This document shows, piece after piece, positions 25,389 to 32,668 of a DNA stretch of 64,000 nucleotides (its first letter is position 1; each line of letters begins with the position of its first letter). Source of the DNA: UBA4733 sp036734945 (GTDB lineage: Bacteria > Chloroflexota > UBA4733); the NCBI GenBank assembly GCA_036734945.1, contig DAIMXP010000007.1, forward strand, positions 1 through 64,000, read 5' to 3'. The notes under the pieces were generated by a model. That model did not search any database and was not told the DNA's origin. It saw nothing but the letters and a program-made list of their open reading frames with translations. Position numbers and translations under genes: made by a program.

Positions 25389-26285
25389 ATGCAACATCCC
25401 ATCATCGTCCCGCTGGACGGCTCTCGTCTGGCTGAGCAGGCCCTACCCTACGCCGAGAGCCTGGCCTCCATGACCGGGGCGGCGCTGGTGCTGGTCGAGG
25501 CGGCCGCCATCACCCCCCGGGCGCGAGAAGACACAGAGCATGCCAGGCTGCGTGCCGGCGATGAAGCGCAGGCGCACTTGGAGGCACTGGCCGGCGACCT
25601 CGCCGCCCGAGGGGCGCCGACAGATGTGGTGGTCGAGTTGGCGCCGCCGGCCGAGGTTATTGAGGAGACGGCACGAGCGCGTCGGGCCCAGTTGATCGTG
25701 ATGACCACCCATGGCTGGGGCGGCGGCTCGCCCTGGGTGCTCGGCGGCGTCGCCGAGCACGTCTTGCGGCGCAGCCGTGTGCCGGTGCTTTTCCTGTCGC
25801 CGATGGCGCTCACCCATGGCGATGTGACGCGGCTCCAGGGCTCGGTGGTCGTGCCAACCGACGACTCGCTGCTCAGTGAGCGCATGTATCCGATGGTGCA
25901 GCACCTGGTGCAGCACATGAACGTGCCGGTGACCTTGCTGCGCGTGATCGACCCTGTTGGCTACTATACCGGTGCCGCCATGCTGCCTTACGGGTCAATG
26001 ATCCCGTCAACTCTGGTGGACGAGGCCGTCGCAGCAGCGCGTACGGCGTTGGAGGTCGAAGCAGGCCGCTGGCGAGAACGGGGGATCAAGACCGCAGTAG
26101 TGGTGCGCAGCGGCTCGCCCAGCGCGGTGATCGCCGCCATGGCCACCGAGCTACAGGCGGGTTGGATCGCCATGGCCAGCCATGGGCGCGGCGGCATCGG
26201 CGGCTTTGTGCTGGGCAGCACCGCGTTACGCGTGTTGCGCCACGTTTCCCTTCCCGTATTGATCGCTGCAGGGCGGCTGGCTTAG
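25389..26285 (+). CDS. Tandem-domain universal stress protein (UspA family)
   Basis: A 298-aa two-domain Usp starting at the ATG at 25389 (MQHPIIVPLDGSRLAEQAL); sequence upstream in the same frame is non-coding in character. Domain 1 carries MTTHGWGGGSPWVLGGVAEH, with Gly for the usual Ser in the last loop position, so its ATP binding may be altered. Domain 2 (from about residue 155) has the canonical MASHGRGGIGGFVLGSTALR. It follows the transhydrogenase genes on the same strand and may belong to the same transcript, tying redox balance and stress. It is a different paralogue from the Usp at 17763. Confidence 0.92.
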   Translation: MQHPIIVPLDGSRLAEQALPYAESLASMTGAALVLVEAAAITPRAREDTEHARLRAGDEAQAHLEALAGDLAARGAPTDVVVELAPPAEVIEETARARRAQLIVMTTHGWGGGSPWVLGGVAEHVLRRSRVPVLFLSPMALTHGDVTRLQGSVVVPTDDSLLSERMYPMVQHLVQHMNVPVTLLRVIDPVGYYTGAAMLPYGSMIPSTLVDEAVAAARTALEVEAGRWRERGIKTAVVVRSGSPSAVIAAMATELQAGWIAMASHGRGGIGGFVLGSTALRVLRHVSLPVLIAAGRLA

Positions 26286-26436
26286 GGGAGAGAAGCGCCA
26301 GCGGATACCCGGTGACGGCTGGGCGGAAAAGGAACCGCTGCTGCTATTCTGCCCTTCGTCGCGGCGTAGAAACCCAGCGGAGAGTTGGAGGTGCTCTTGA
26401 TGAATCGGACCGACGTCACGGATCTGGCGGTGCTCA

Positions 26437-26865
26437 GTGCGCGGCGGCTGCACGTCTAAGCTCGGGGCCAGGACCGGGCAGGCCTCCGGCTCGTGCAGTG
26501 ACCTGGTGATCCAACTGCTGGTCCAGCCCGGCGCCCGCCGGGACGAGGTGGTTGGACGGCACGGGGAGGCGCTCAAGGTCCGGGTGCGGGCCCCGGCTCA
26601 GCAGGGCCGGGCGAACCGGGCGGCGCTGGCGCTGCTCGCGGCTGCGCTCGGCGTGCCGGAGCAGCAGGTCACCCTGGTGGGCGGCGCAGCCTCGCGCTCC
26701 AAGTGGGTGCGAGTTTTGGGCGCCGACACTGGAGCGCTCCGGCGCCTGCTCAGTGAGACCAGGGGGAGGTCACCACCCTCTTCACGAGGAGCGTCAGGTC
26801 GACCGGCACCCGCTCCGATGCCAGTTTGCCTGCTTCGATGCGGGAGAGGTCGAGGAGATCGTTGA
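26437..26865 (+). CDS. DUF167 (YggU) family protein, poorly defined ends
   Basis: The core, IQLLVQPGARRDEVVGRHG, then KVRVRAPAQQGRANRAALALLA, and VTLVGGAASRSKWVRVLGA, is a clear DUF167/YggU domain of ~75 residues; the family has no settled biochemical role. The likely start is a GTG near 26437 or the GTG at 26502, just before IQLLV. At the C-terminus the family domain ends near 26750, but the frame runs on to 26865 into sequence that on the other strand is a histidine-kinase remnant. The original stop may have been lost. Upstream at 26400 a 19-codon frame behind ggaggt is probably not a gene. Confidence 0.65.
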   Translation: MRGGCTSKLGARTGQASGSCSDLVIQLLVQPGARRDEVVGRHGEALKVRVRAPAQQGRANRAALALLAAALGVPEQQVTLVGGAASRSKWVRVLGADTGALRRLLSETRGRSPPSSRGASGRPAPAPMPVCLLRCGRGRGDR

Positions 26866-26910
26866 TCAGCGCCACCTCGCGTTCGGCGCAGTGGCCATCG
26901 GCAATGCGCC
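26750..26910 (-). pseudogene. Histidine kinase HisKA-region fragment
   Basis: The minus strand reads RRIADGHCAEREVALINDLL, then DLSRIEAGK and VPVDLTLLVKRVV before a stop at 26750-26752. The NDLLDLSRIEAGK block is the hallmark of the second helix of HisKA dimerisation domains. No H-box or ATPase domain flanks it. It overlaps the tail of the DUF167 frame. A dead fragment of a hybrid or PAS-type kinase is the best explanation. Confidence 0.7.
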
Positions 26911-26920
26911 GAGCAGCGCC

Positions 26921-27496
26921 TCAGGCGTGCAGGGCCTGGTAGACTTCCGCCGCCAGCAGTGGACCAATGCCCCGGATGCTTTGTAGCGCTGCCGGGTCGC
27001 AGTGCCGCAGCCCGGCAGGATCGCGGCCCGCGCGAATCAGGGTATGCCGGGCGCGCGTGCTGAGGCCCGTGCCTTCCCAGGGATCGCGCGGCGGAGTTCG
27101 CCAGACGGCCATGTCCTCGAGCCGGGCGAGGTGGGCAGAGAGGAGCCGCGGATCGTGCCCGCCGAAGAGACGGCCGTACAGCGTGTGCTCGGCAGCGAGG
27201 TAGCCGTTCGCGGCGAGTGCCTGCAACTGCGCGGCCGCTTGGCGCAGGAGCGGCGCTGTCGCTTGCCATATGCCAAGGCAGCGGCCGAAGGCGTGATCCT
27301 CCAACTGCCGGATGCGCGAGGTGGAGACCCCAAAGTGGATGGCCAGCACGCGCACAGGTACCGGCGGCGTGCAGACGCAGTGGGCGTACAGAATGGCGGT
27401 GCAGCGATCATTGAGCAGCGGCAACGAGGCGCGAAATGCCGGTGGCACGGTCGGCACTGCTGAGTCAGCGCTCAGCGGCATCATTGTCGGCGGCAT
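26921..27496 (-). CDS. Sigma-like HTH plus RNA polymerase alpha-CTD-like (HhH) protein
   Basis: A 191-aa protein with two recognisable ends. Near residues 45-75 VRVLAIHFGVSTSRIRQLEDHAF looks like a sigma-70 region 4 HTH (compare E-V-G-x-x-F-G-V-T-R-E-R-I-R-Q-I-E). At the C-terminus, LSTRARHTLIRAGRDPAGLR and LQSIRGIGPLLAAEVYQAL match the alpha-CTD/helix-hairpin-helix fold. Together it may bind DNA or RNA polymerase. It overlaps the sufU gene by 32 nt and so is translated from the suf transcript. I do not recognise a named family member; regulation of the suf operon is a guess. Confidence 0.75.
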   Translation of the reverse strand: MPPTMMPLSADSAVPTVPPAFRASLPLLNDRCTAILYAHCVCTPPVPVRVLAIHFGVSTSRIRQLEDHAFGRCLGIWQATAPLLRQAAAQLQALAANGYLAAEHTLYGRLFGGHDPRLLSAHLARLEDMAVWRTPPRDPWEGTGLSTRARHTLIRAGRDPAGLRHCDPAALQSIRGIGPLLAAEVYQALHA

Positions 27497-27863
27497 CCGG
27501 CGCCGGGCCGAGCGCCTGGCGGAGGACGGCCCACGGCAGGAGGGCGCATTTCAGCCGGGCTGGGCTAAGCGGCACGCCGAGCGCTGCAAGCAGTTCCTGC
27601 CCCGGCATGGCGCGCACGTCGGTCAGCGAGCGCCCCTCCACCATCTCCGCCAGGATGGATGCCGCTGCCTGGCTGATGACGCAGCCCTGACCCTGAAAGC
27701 GCATTGCCAGCAGTTGGTCATCGGCAGTGCGCAACTCGATCCGCACCTGATCCCCGCACAGCGGGTTCATCCCCTCCTCGGCGCGGTCGGGCTTCTCCAA
27801 CGTGCCACGGTACGGCGAGCGCCGCCAGTGTTCCAGGATTTCCTCCTGATACAACGCATCCAT
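27465..27863 (-). CDS. sufU: Fe-S cluster assembly protein SufU (IscU-like zinc/scaffold protein)
   Basis: A 132-aa protein of the SufU type. The three conserved cysteines are Cys36 (NPLCGD, with Asp38), Cys61 (GQGCVIS) and Cys106 (RLKCALLPW). This is the zinc-site pattern of SufU, which accepts persulfide sulfur from SufS. The insertion characteristic of SufU between the second and third Cys is present in the VRAMPGQELLAALGV region. It follows sufS by 23 nt on the same strand. Length is slightly shorter than usual (~145) and lacks only tail residues. Confidence 0.93.
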   Translation of the reverse strand: MDALYQEEILEHWRRSPYRGTLEKPDRAEEGMNPLCGDQVRIELRTADDQLLAMRFQGQGCVISQAAASILAEMVEGRSLTDVRAMPGQELLAALGVPLSPARLKCALLPWAVLRQALGPAPDAADNDAAER

Positions 27864-27886
27864 TGTTCGGTCTATCCCTTTGCTAC

Positions 27887-29140
27887 TTACACCAGAGAGA
27901 ACACCTGGCGCACCTCGGCCAGCCCTTCCAGCAGTCGGTCAACGTCCTCGTCAGTCGAGTAGACGTACAGGCTGGCCCGGCAGGTTGCCGGTACCCTCAG
28001 GCGGGTCATCAGGGGCTGACAGCAATGGTGCCCGGCCCGAATGGCCACCCCGTGCCGATCAAGGATGGTCGCAACGTCATGCGGATGAACGCCGGTAACA
28101 TTGAATGACACGACGCCAGCTCGCGCCTCGCCCGGCGGCGGACCGTACAGCGTGATATCGGGGAACGCGGCCAGCCGGGCCAGCAGCCGTGTCACCAGCT
28201 CCGCCTCGTGGCGGCGCACGGACGCCATGCCCAGCCCGCTTAGATAGTCCACCGCCGCTCCTAGCCCGACCGTGCCGGCAATGTCCGGCGTGCCGGCTTC
28301 AAACTTCCAGGGCAGGTCGTTCCAGGTCGATTGGCGCAATTTCACCTCGCGGATCATGTCCCCTCCGGCCAGGAAAGGCGGCATGCGCTCCAACAAGGCC
28401 CGTTTGCCGTAGAGGACGCCGATCCCTGTCGGCCCAAGCATCTTGTGCCCGGAGAAAGCGAGAAAGTCGCAGTCCAGGGCCTGGACGTCCACCGGCATAT
28501 GGGGCACGCTCTGAGCGCCATCAATCAAGACGAGCGCGCCGTGCTGATGGGCGCGACGCACGATGCCGGCGACCGGGTTGATCGTGCCCAGCGCGTTGGA
28601 GACGTGGGTCAGCGCGACGAGTTTCGGTTCCAGCTTCAGCAGGCGATCCAGCACATCGAGCTCCAACCGACCATGCTCGTCGATCGGCACAAACTCCAGA
28701 CGCAGCCCGCGCTCCTGGGCCAGCATCTGCCAGGGCACCAGATTGCTGTGGTGCTCGAGCTCGGTCAGCACGATCACAGCACCGGGCTGCAAGGTGGCCC
28801 GTCCCCAACTGGCGGCCACGAGGTTGATGGCCTCCGTGGTGTTGCGGACGAAGACAACTTCCCTGGTCGAGGCGGCGCCGATGAAGCGCGCGAGGCGTGT
28901 GCGCGCCCCTTCATAGGCGGCTGTTGCGGCCTCGCTCAGCGCGTAGACGCCCCGATGCACGTTGGCGTTGCTCCGGCGGTAGAAGGTGTCGAGGGCGCCG
29001 AGCACCGTCTCCGGCTTTTGCGACGTGGCGGCGCTATCCAGGTAGGTGAGGCGCTGGCCGTTGCTGCGCTGGCGAAAGATCGGGAAATCTGCCCGCAGGC
29101 GGTGGGGGTCCAATTCCGCCGACGCGGCGGACCGTGTCAT
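27887..29140 (-). CDS. sufS: Cysteine desulfurase SufS
   Basis: A 417-aa PLP-dependent enzyme of the SufS/CsdB class, releasing sulfur from L-cysteine for Fe-S cluster building. It has the N-terminal YLDSAATSQKP, the PLP Lys in FSGHKMLGPTGIGVLYG, and the catalytic-loop Cys in RAGHHCCQPLM; two adjacent cysteines occur there. The start is the ATG at 29140 (MTRSAASAEL); an in-frame TTG at 29176 is possible. It stands between the Rrf2 regulator and sufU. No SufB, SufC or SufD lies in the window, so the scaffold genes must be elsewhere. Confidence 0.95.
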   Translation of the reverse strand: MTRSAASAELDPHRLRADFPIFRQRSNGQRLTYLDSAATSQKPETVLGALDTFYRRSNANVHRGVYALSEAATAAYEGARTRLARFIGAASTREVVFVRNTTEAINLVAASWGRATLQPGAVIVLTELEHHSNLVPWQMLAQERGLRLEFVPIDEHGRLELDVLDRLLKLEPKLVALTHVSNALGTINPVAGIVRRAHQHGALVLIDGAQSVPHMPVDVQALDCDFLAFSGHKMLGPTGIGVLYGKRALLERMPPFLAGGDMIREVKLRQSTWNDLPWKFEAGTPDIAGTVGLGAAVDYLSGLGMASVRRHEAELVTRLLARLAAFPDITLYGPPPGEARAGVVSFNVTGVHPHDVATILDRHGVAIRAGHHCCQPLMTRLRVPATCRASLYVYSTDEDVDRLLEGLAEVRQVFSLV

Positions 29141-29223
29141 GGTAGCGGCCACGTCCTTGCTCTTCCTGCCGACCAACCGACCAGGACCAGCAAGGCAAGC
29201 TCCTTGCTGCCGTCCAGTCGTTA

Positions 29224-29242
29224 GTGTACGATATGGCTACAC
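29224..29242. promoter_or_regulatory. Candidate Rrf2 operator upstream of sufS
   Basis: gtgta-N9-tacac forms an inverted repeat between the rrf2 stop and sufS start. The word gtgtacg also occurs on the minus strand at 29800-29806 upstream of rrf2. Shared position and sequence suggest binding sites for the Rrf2 protein; this is inference from two sites only. Confidence 0.3.
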
Positions 29243-29244
29243 GT

Positions 29245-29727
29245 TTAGCAAGAAGATTCAGGTATTTTCCGGTGCGTTTGCGCTGGGATAGGGTAGCTAC
29301 CGGCCTCCAGGGCGGCGTCAACCAGAGAGATCGACGCCAAGGATGTCGCCTGCAGGGCCCCGCGCAGCGCGTCCACTGCCCGATCCCAGGCGGGGTGCAG
29401 CGGGCACATGTCTTCCCAGCGGCAGGGACCATCGCGCAAGGTGCAACGTTCCGGTCGAAGGGGGCCCTCCGCCGCTTCCACCACCTCCACGAGCGAGATC
29501 GTGGCGGGATCACGCAGCAGGCGATAGCCCCCCTGCTGGCCGGCGCGTGCCTCCGCCAGCCCCGCTTGCGCCAGGAGGTTCAGAATCTGCGGCGTGTAGG
29601 CGCGCGGTAAGCGCATCTCCTCCGCTACCTCGCGGATTTTGCGGTAGCCGCCCTGCGGAAAAGCGCGCGCCAAGGCAATCGCGGCGCGGACCACGTAGTC
29701 GCCCCGGCGCGTCAGGGTCAGATCCAT
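29245..29727 (-). CDS. Rrf2-family transcriptional regulator (IscR-like, Cys-containing)
   Basis: A 160-aa regulator starting MDLTLTRRGDYVVRAAI, chosen over an upstream in-frame ATG because Rrf2 proteins begin near this motif. The winged helix has IREVAEEMRLPRAYTPQILNLL and a wing (GQQGGYRLLRDP). The three cysteines in ERCTLRDGPCRWEDMCPLH match the Fe-S ligand spacing of IscR-type sensors (C-x6-C-x5-C). It would sense Fe-S status and repress or activate the sufS-sufU operon that follows on the same strand. The intergenic DNA toward the thiO-like gene contains a tatacgtata palindrome (29815-29824). Confidence 0.93.
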   Translation of the reverse strand: MDLTLTRRGDYVVRAAIALARAFPQGGYRKIREVAEEMRLPRAYTPQILNLLAQAGLAEARAGQQGGYRLLRDPATISLVEVVEAAEGPLRPERCTLRDGPCRWEDMCPLHPAWDRAVDALRGALQATSLASISLVDAALEAGSYPIPAQTHRKIPESSC

Positions 29728-29868
29728 CGAGCGGTACTCTCCGTGCATTTTGTTATGGCCATGCTGTGGCAACTGAACATAGCATACCGTACTATTCTAC
29801 GTACACTGCGAAGCTATACGTATAAAGCGCGAACGGGTGTTCGTGGGTGGTAAGGAAGGTGATGGCAC

Positions 29869-31014
29869 ATGGCTGAAGTGAGCTCAGCGGAAGTTCTCGT
29901 GGTTGGCGCCGGTATCATCGGCTGTTCGATCGCCTATCAGTGCGCCGTGGCCGGTCTGCGCGTGCTGGTGCTCGAACAGCAGCGCATCGGCGACGGCGCT
30001 TCGGGTGCTGCCGCCGGCATGCTCGCTCCCCAGGTCGAAGCGCACCAGCCCGATGCCTTCTTTCGGCTCCTGCTCGCCGGAAGAGCGATGCACGGCGAAC
30101 TGGCAGCACAGCTTCAGGAAGAGACGGGGATTGACGTCGGGTATCGTCGATCCGGGGTGCTGCGGGTCGCCCTGGAAGAGCGCGAAGCCGTCGACCTGCG
30201 CAACCGCGCGGAGTGGCAGCGCGGCCTTGGACTGGCCGCAGAGTGGGTAGAGAGCCGTCAGCTTGTCCACCACGAGCCGATGTTCGCGGGCGCAGCCGGC
30301 AGGAAGCTGATCGGGGCGCTCTGGCTATCAGAAGAGGGCCAGGTGCATGGCGGCAGACTCGTGCAGGCGCTGGCAGCGGCGGCACAGACGCGCGGGGCGC
30401 TGTTCCAGGAGACAACGCCGGTCATCGGCTTTGAGCGCGCCGGCCGACGCGTCATCGGCGTGCGTACCCCCGACGGCATACACCGCGCCGCCACGGTGGT
30501 GCTGGCCAGCGGCGCGTGGAGTGGAGAGCTTGCCAAGCAGGCGGGCCTCGCTGTGCCGGTAGAGCCGATCAAGGGGCAAGCAATGGCGCTGCGCATGGGC
30601 ACGGACCGTCCCCAGCACATTATCTGGTCACGTGACTGCTATCTCGTGCCAAAGGTTGACGGACGGCTCATTGTGGGCGCCACCGAGCAACGCGCCGGCT
30701 TTGACACTCAGCCCATCCTCTCCGGCCTGGTACACCTGGCAAACGGTGCGGTGGACCTGTTGCCCGCCCTCGGTCGTCTGCCGGTCGACGGTCTCTGGGC
30801 CGGGCTACGCCCGGCGACTCCAGACCGCTTCCCGATTATCGGCTGGGCCACGGACGCTGAAGGACTCCTGCTGGCCACCGGGCACTTTCGGCACGGCATC
30901 ATCCTGGGCCCGCTCACCGGCCACCTCGTCGCCCAACTGCTGCAAGGGAAGACGACGGACTGGGATCTCGCGCCCTACGCTCCGGCCCGCTTCGCTGCCG
31001 TTCCGGCGGGATAA
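29869..31014 (+). CDS. thiO: Glycine oxidase ThiO-like FAD-dependent oxidoreductase
   Basis: A 381-aa DAO-family flavoprotein. It begins with the FAD-binding loop VLVVGAGIIGCSIAYQ, then LEQQRIGDGASGAAAGMLAPQ, the substrate-domain GLWAGLRPATPDRFPIIG and a C-terminal GHFRHGIILGPLTG. These blocks match ThiO glycine oxidases that make iminoglycine for thiazole biosynthesis. No other thi gene (thiS, thiG, thiC) is nearby, so it might instead be an amino acid or sarcosine-type oxidase; a demethylating oxidase would fit the methyl-transfer genes downstream, but that is speculation. It stands alone, 113 nt before the GltD-like gene. Confidence 0.87.
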   Translation: MAEVSSAEVLVVGAGIIGCSIAYQCAVAGLRVLVLEQQRIGDGASGAAAGMLAPQVEAHQPDAFFRLLLAGRAMHGELAAQLQEETGIDVGYRRSGVLRVALEEREAVDLRNRAEWQRGLGLAAEWVESRQLVHHEPMFAGAAGRKLIGALWLSEEGQVHGGRLVQALAAAAQTRGALFQETTPVIGFERAGRRVIGVRTPDGIHRAATVVLASGAWSGELAKQAGLAVPVEPIKGQAMALRMGTDRPQHIIWSRDCYLVPKVDGRLIVGATEQRAGFDTQPILSGLVHLANGAVDLLPALGRLPVDGLWAGLRPATPDRFPIIGWATDAEGLLLATGHFRHGIILGPLTGHLVAQLLQGKTTDWDLAPYAPARFAAVPAG

Positions 31015-31127
31015 CGAGCAAGCAGAAGAGTCGCTGGGCGCTGCGCGACGATACGCGCTCCCCGTCGGCTCCATCGAGAGCGCATCGAGTGAAAAGGAGA
31101 CGCCGTGAACGGGGTGACACGCCGATA

Positions 31128-32561
31128 ATGGACGGACGGCCAAGAGTAGACCGCAAAGCGCGCTATCAGATTCCACCGCAGCCGGTTGTCGAACAGCCTG
31201 CTGCTGAACGCAGACACAACTGGGACGAAGTTGTGTTGGGCTGGACCGACGAGCGCTCCGTCCTCATCGAAGCTTCTCGGTGTCTGCAATGTCCGGCAGC
31301 TCCGTGTGTCGTGGCTTGTCCCCTCCACAACGCTATTCCAAACGCGCTACGGCAGATCGAAGAGGGAGACTTTCCGGCTGCCGCCCGCACATTCGCCGAG
31401 ACCAATCCGATGCCGGAAGTGTGCGGGCGAGTCTGCCCCCAGGAACGGCTCTGCGAGGGGGCGTGCGTGTTGACGAAAAGCCGCGCCCCCGGCAGCCGGG
31501 CCGTGGCTATTGGGCGTCTCGAAGCCTTCGTCGCCGATGCCCGCCGCAAGATGGACGGCGACCTGTCGCTGCCGGCGATAGCCCCGGACACGGGCAAGCG
31601 TGTGGCGGTGGTCGGCGCGGGACCGGCGGGTCTGACCGTGGCCGAGGTCTTGCGCCGCGAAGGGCACGCCGTCACTGTCTACGATGCCTGGCCCCATCCG
31701 GGCGGCATCTTGCTGTACGGCATTCCGAGCTTCAAACTGGACAGGTCTCTCGTGACGCATAAGGTTGCCCAGTTGGTCCAGATGGGCATACGGTTTATCG
31801 GTAACTGCCGGATCGGGCGGGATCTTCCTGTTGCAGCTCTCCTGGCGCAAGGCTACGATGCCGTCTTCCTGGGGCACGGTGCATCGGCAGGCGTTGTACC
31901 GCGGCTACTCGGTGGAGGTCTCACCGGAGTGTACCAGGCCACCGACTTCCTGGCAGGCGCGTATCCGCCATCGACTGAACAGACGTTCGTCCGCGCCGCC
32001 GGTCAACAGATCGTGGTCATTGGCGGCGGCGATACTGCCATGGATTGTGCCCGTACCGCCATTCGCCTCGGCGCCGCAGGGGTCACGTGCGTCTATCGGC
32101 GCGGTACCCACGAGATGCCTGCACGGCCATCGGAGTACCACCATGCGCTTGAAGAGGGAGTCCAGTTCAGCTTTCTTGCCGACGTGGTCGGCTTCCTGAG
32201 TAACGGCGCAGATCGCGTGCAGAGCGTGCTCTGCCAGCGTCAGGAACTGGGACCACCGGATCACCGAGGTCGACCGCAGCCGCGACCGCTAGCCGGCTCG
32301 GAGTTCACGATCCCTGCGGATCTGGTCGTGTCGGCAGTGGGCTACCACCCTGACCCCCAGATTGGAGACGGCATCCCGTGCCTGGAGTTGGCGGATGATG
32401 GCCGGGTAGTCGTTACCGGTTCAGGCGGAACGACTTCCTGTCCGGGCGTCTTTGCCGGCGGTGACTGCGTCCGCGGCGCTGATCTGGTTGTGACCGCCGT
32501 TGCCGACGGGAAGCGCGCCGCTGCGGCCATTCACGCCTATCTCAACGAAGGCCGATCGTGA
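31128..32561 (+). CDS. GltD/PreT-like NAD(P)H oxidoreductase with N-terminal Fe-S clusters
   Basis: A 477-aa protein from the ATG at 31128; a GTG at 31089 is an alternative. The N-terminal 130 residues hold cysteine groups CLQCPAAPCVVACP and CGRVCPQERLCEGAC, giving two [4Fe-4S] clusters as in GltD and NfnB-like subunits. Then comes FAD loop VAVVGAGPAGLTVAEVL and NAD(P) loop VVIGGGDTAMDCARTA, with the family CPGVFAGGDC near the end. No glutamate synthase large subunit is adjacent. It lies 107 nt upstream of a PFOR gene, so a role in passing electrons between ferredoxin and NADP(H) (NfnB/ferredoxin:NADP type) is more likely than glutamate synthesis. Confidence 0.85.
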   Translation: MDGRPRVDRKARYQIPPQPVVEQPAAERRHNWDEVVLGWTDERSVLIEASRCLQCPAAPCVVACPLHNAIPNALRQIEEGDFPAAARTFAETNPMPEVCGRVCPQERLCEGACVLTKSRAPGSRAVAIGRLEAFVADARRKMDGDLSLPAIAPDTGKRVAVVGAGPAGLTVAEVLRREGHAVTVYDAWPHPGGILLYGIPSFKLDRSLVTHKVAQLVQMGIRFIGNCRIGRDLPVAALLAQGYDAVFLGHGASAGVVPRLLGGGLTGVYQATDFLAGAYPPSTEQTFVRAAGQQIVVIGGGDTAMDCARTAIRLGAAGVTCVYRRGTHEMPARPSEYHHALEEGVQFSFLADVVGFLSNGADRVQSVLCQRQELGPPDHRGRPQPRPLAGSEFTIPADLVVSAVGYHPDPQIGDGIPCLELADDGRVVVTGSGGTTSCPGVFAGGDCVRGADLVVTAVADGKRAAAAIHAYLNEGRS

Positions 32562-32668
32562 GAAGCGCGGAGGGATCGCGCGTAGCGCAGACCGCACGGA
32601 CACGGCCGTGGACGGCGAGTGATATAGTGAGAGCGACCGGCGCCGCTAGTTCGGAAAAGGGGCAGGCA

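Noticed and set aside
26398..26457. 19-codon frame behind a good ribosome site before the DUF167 gene
   Set aside because: Too short and without relatives; may be the original DUF167 start region or chance.
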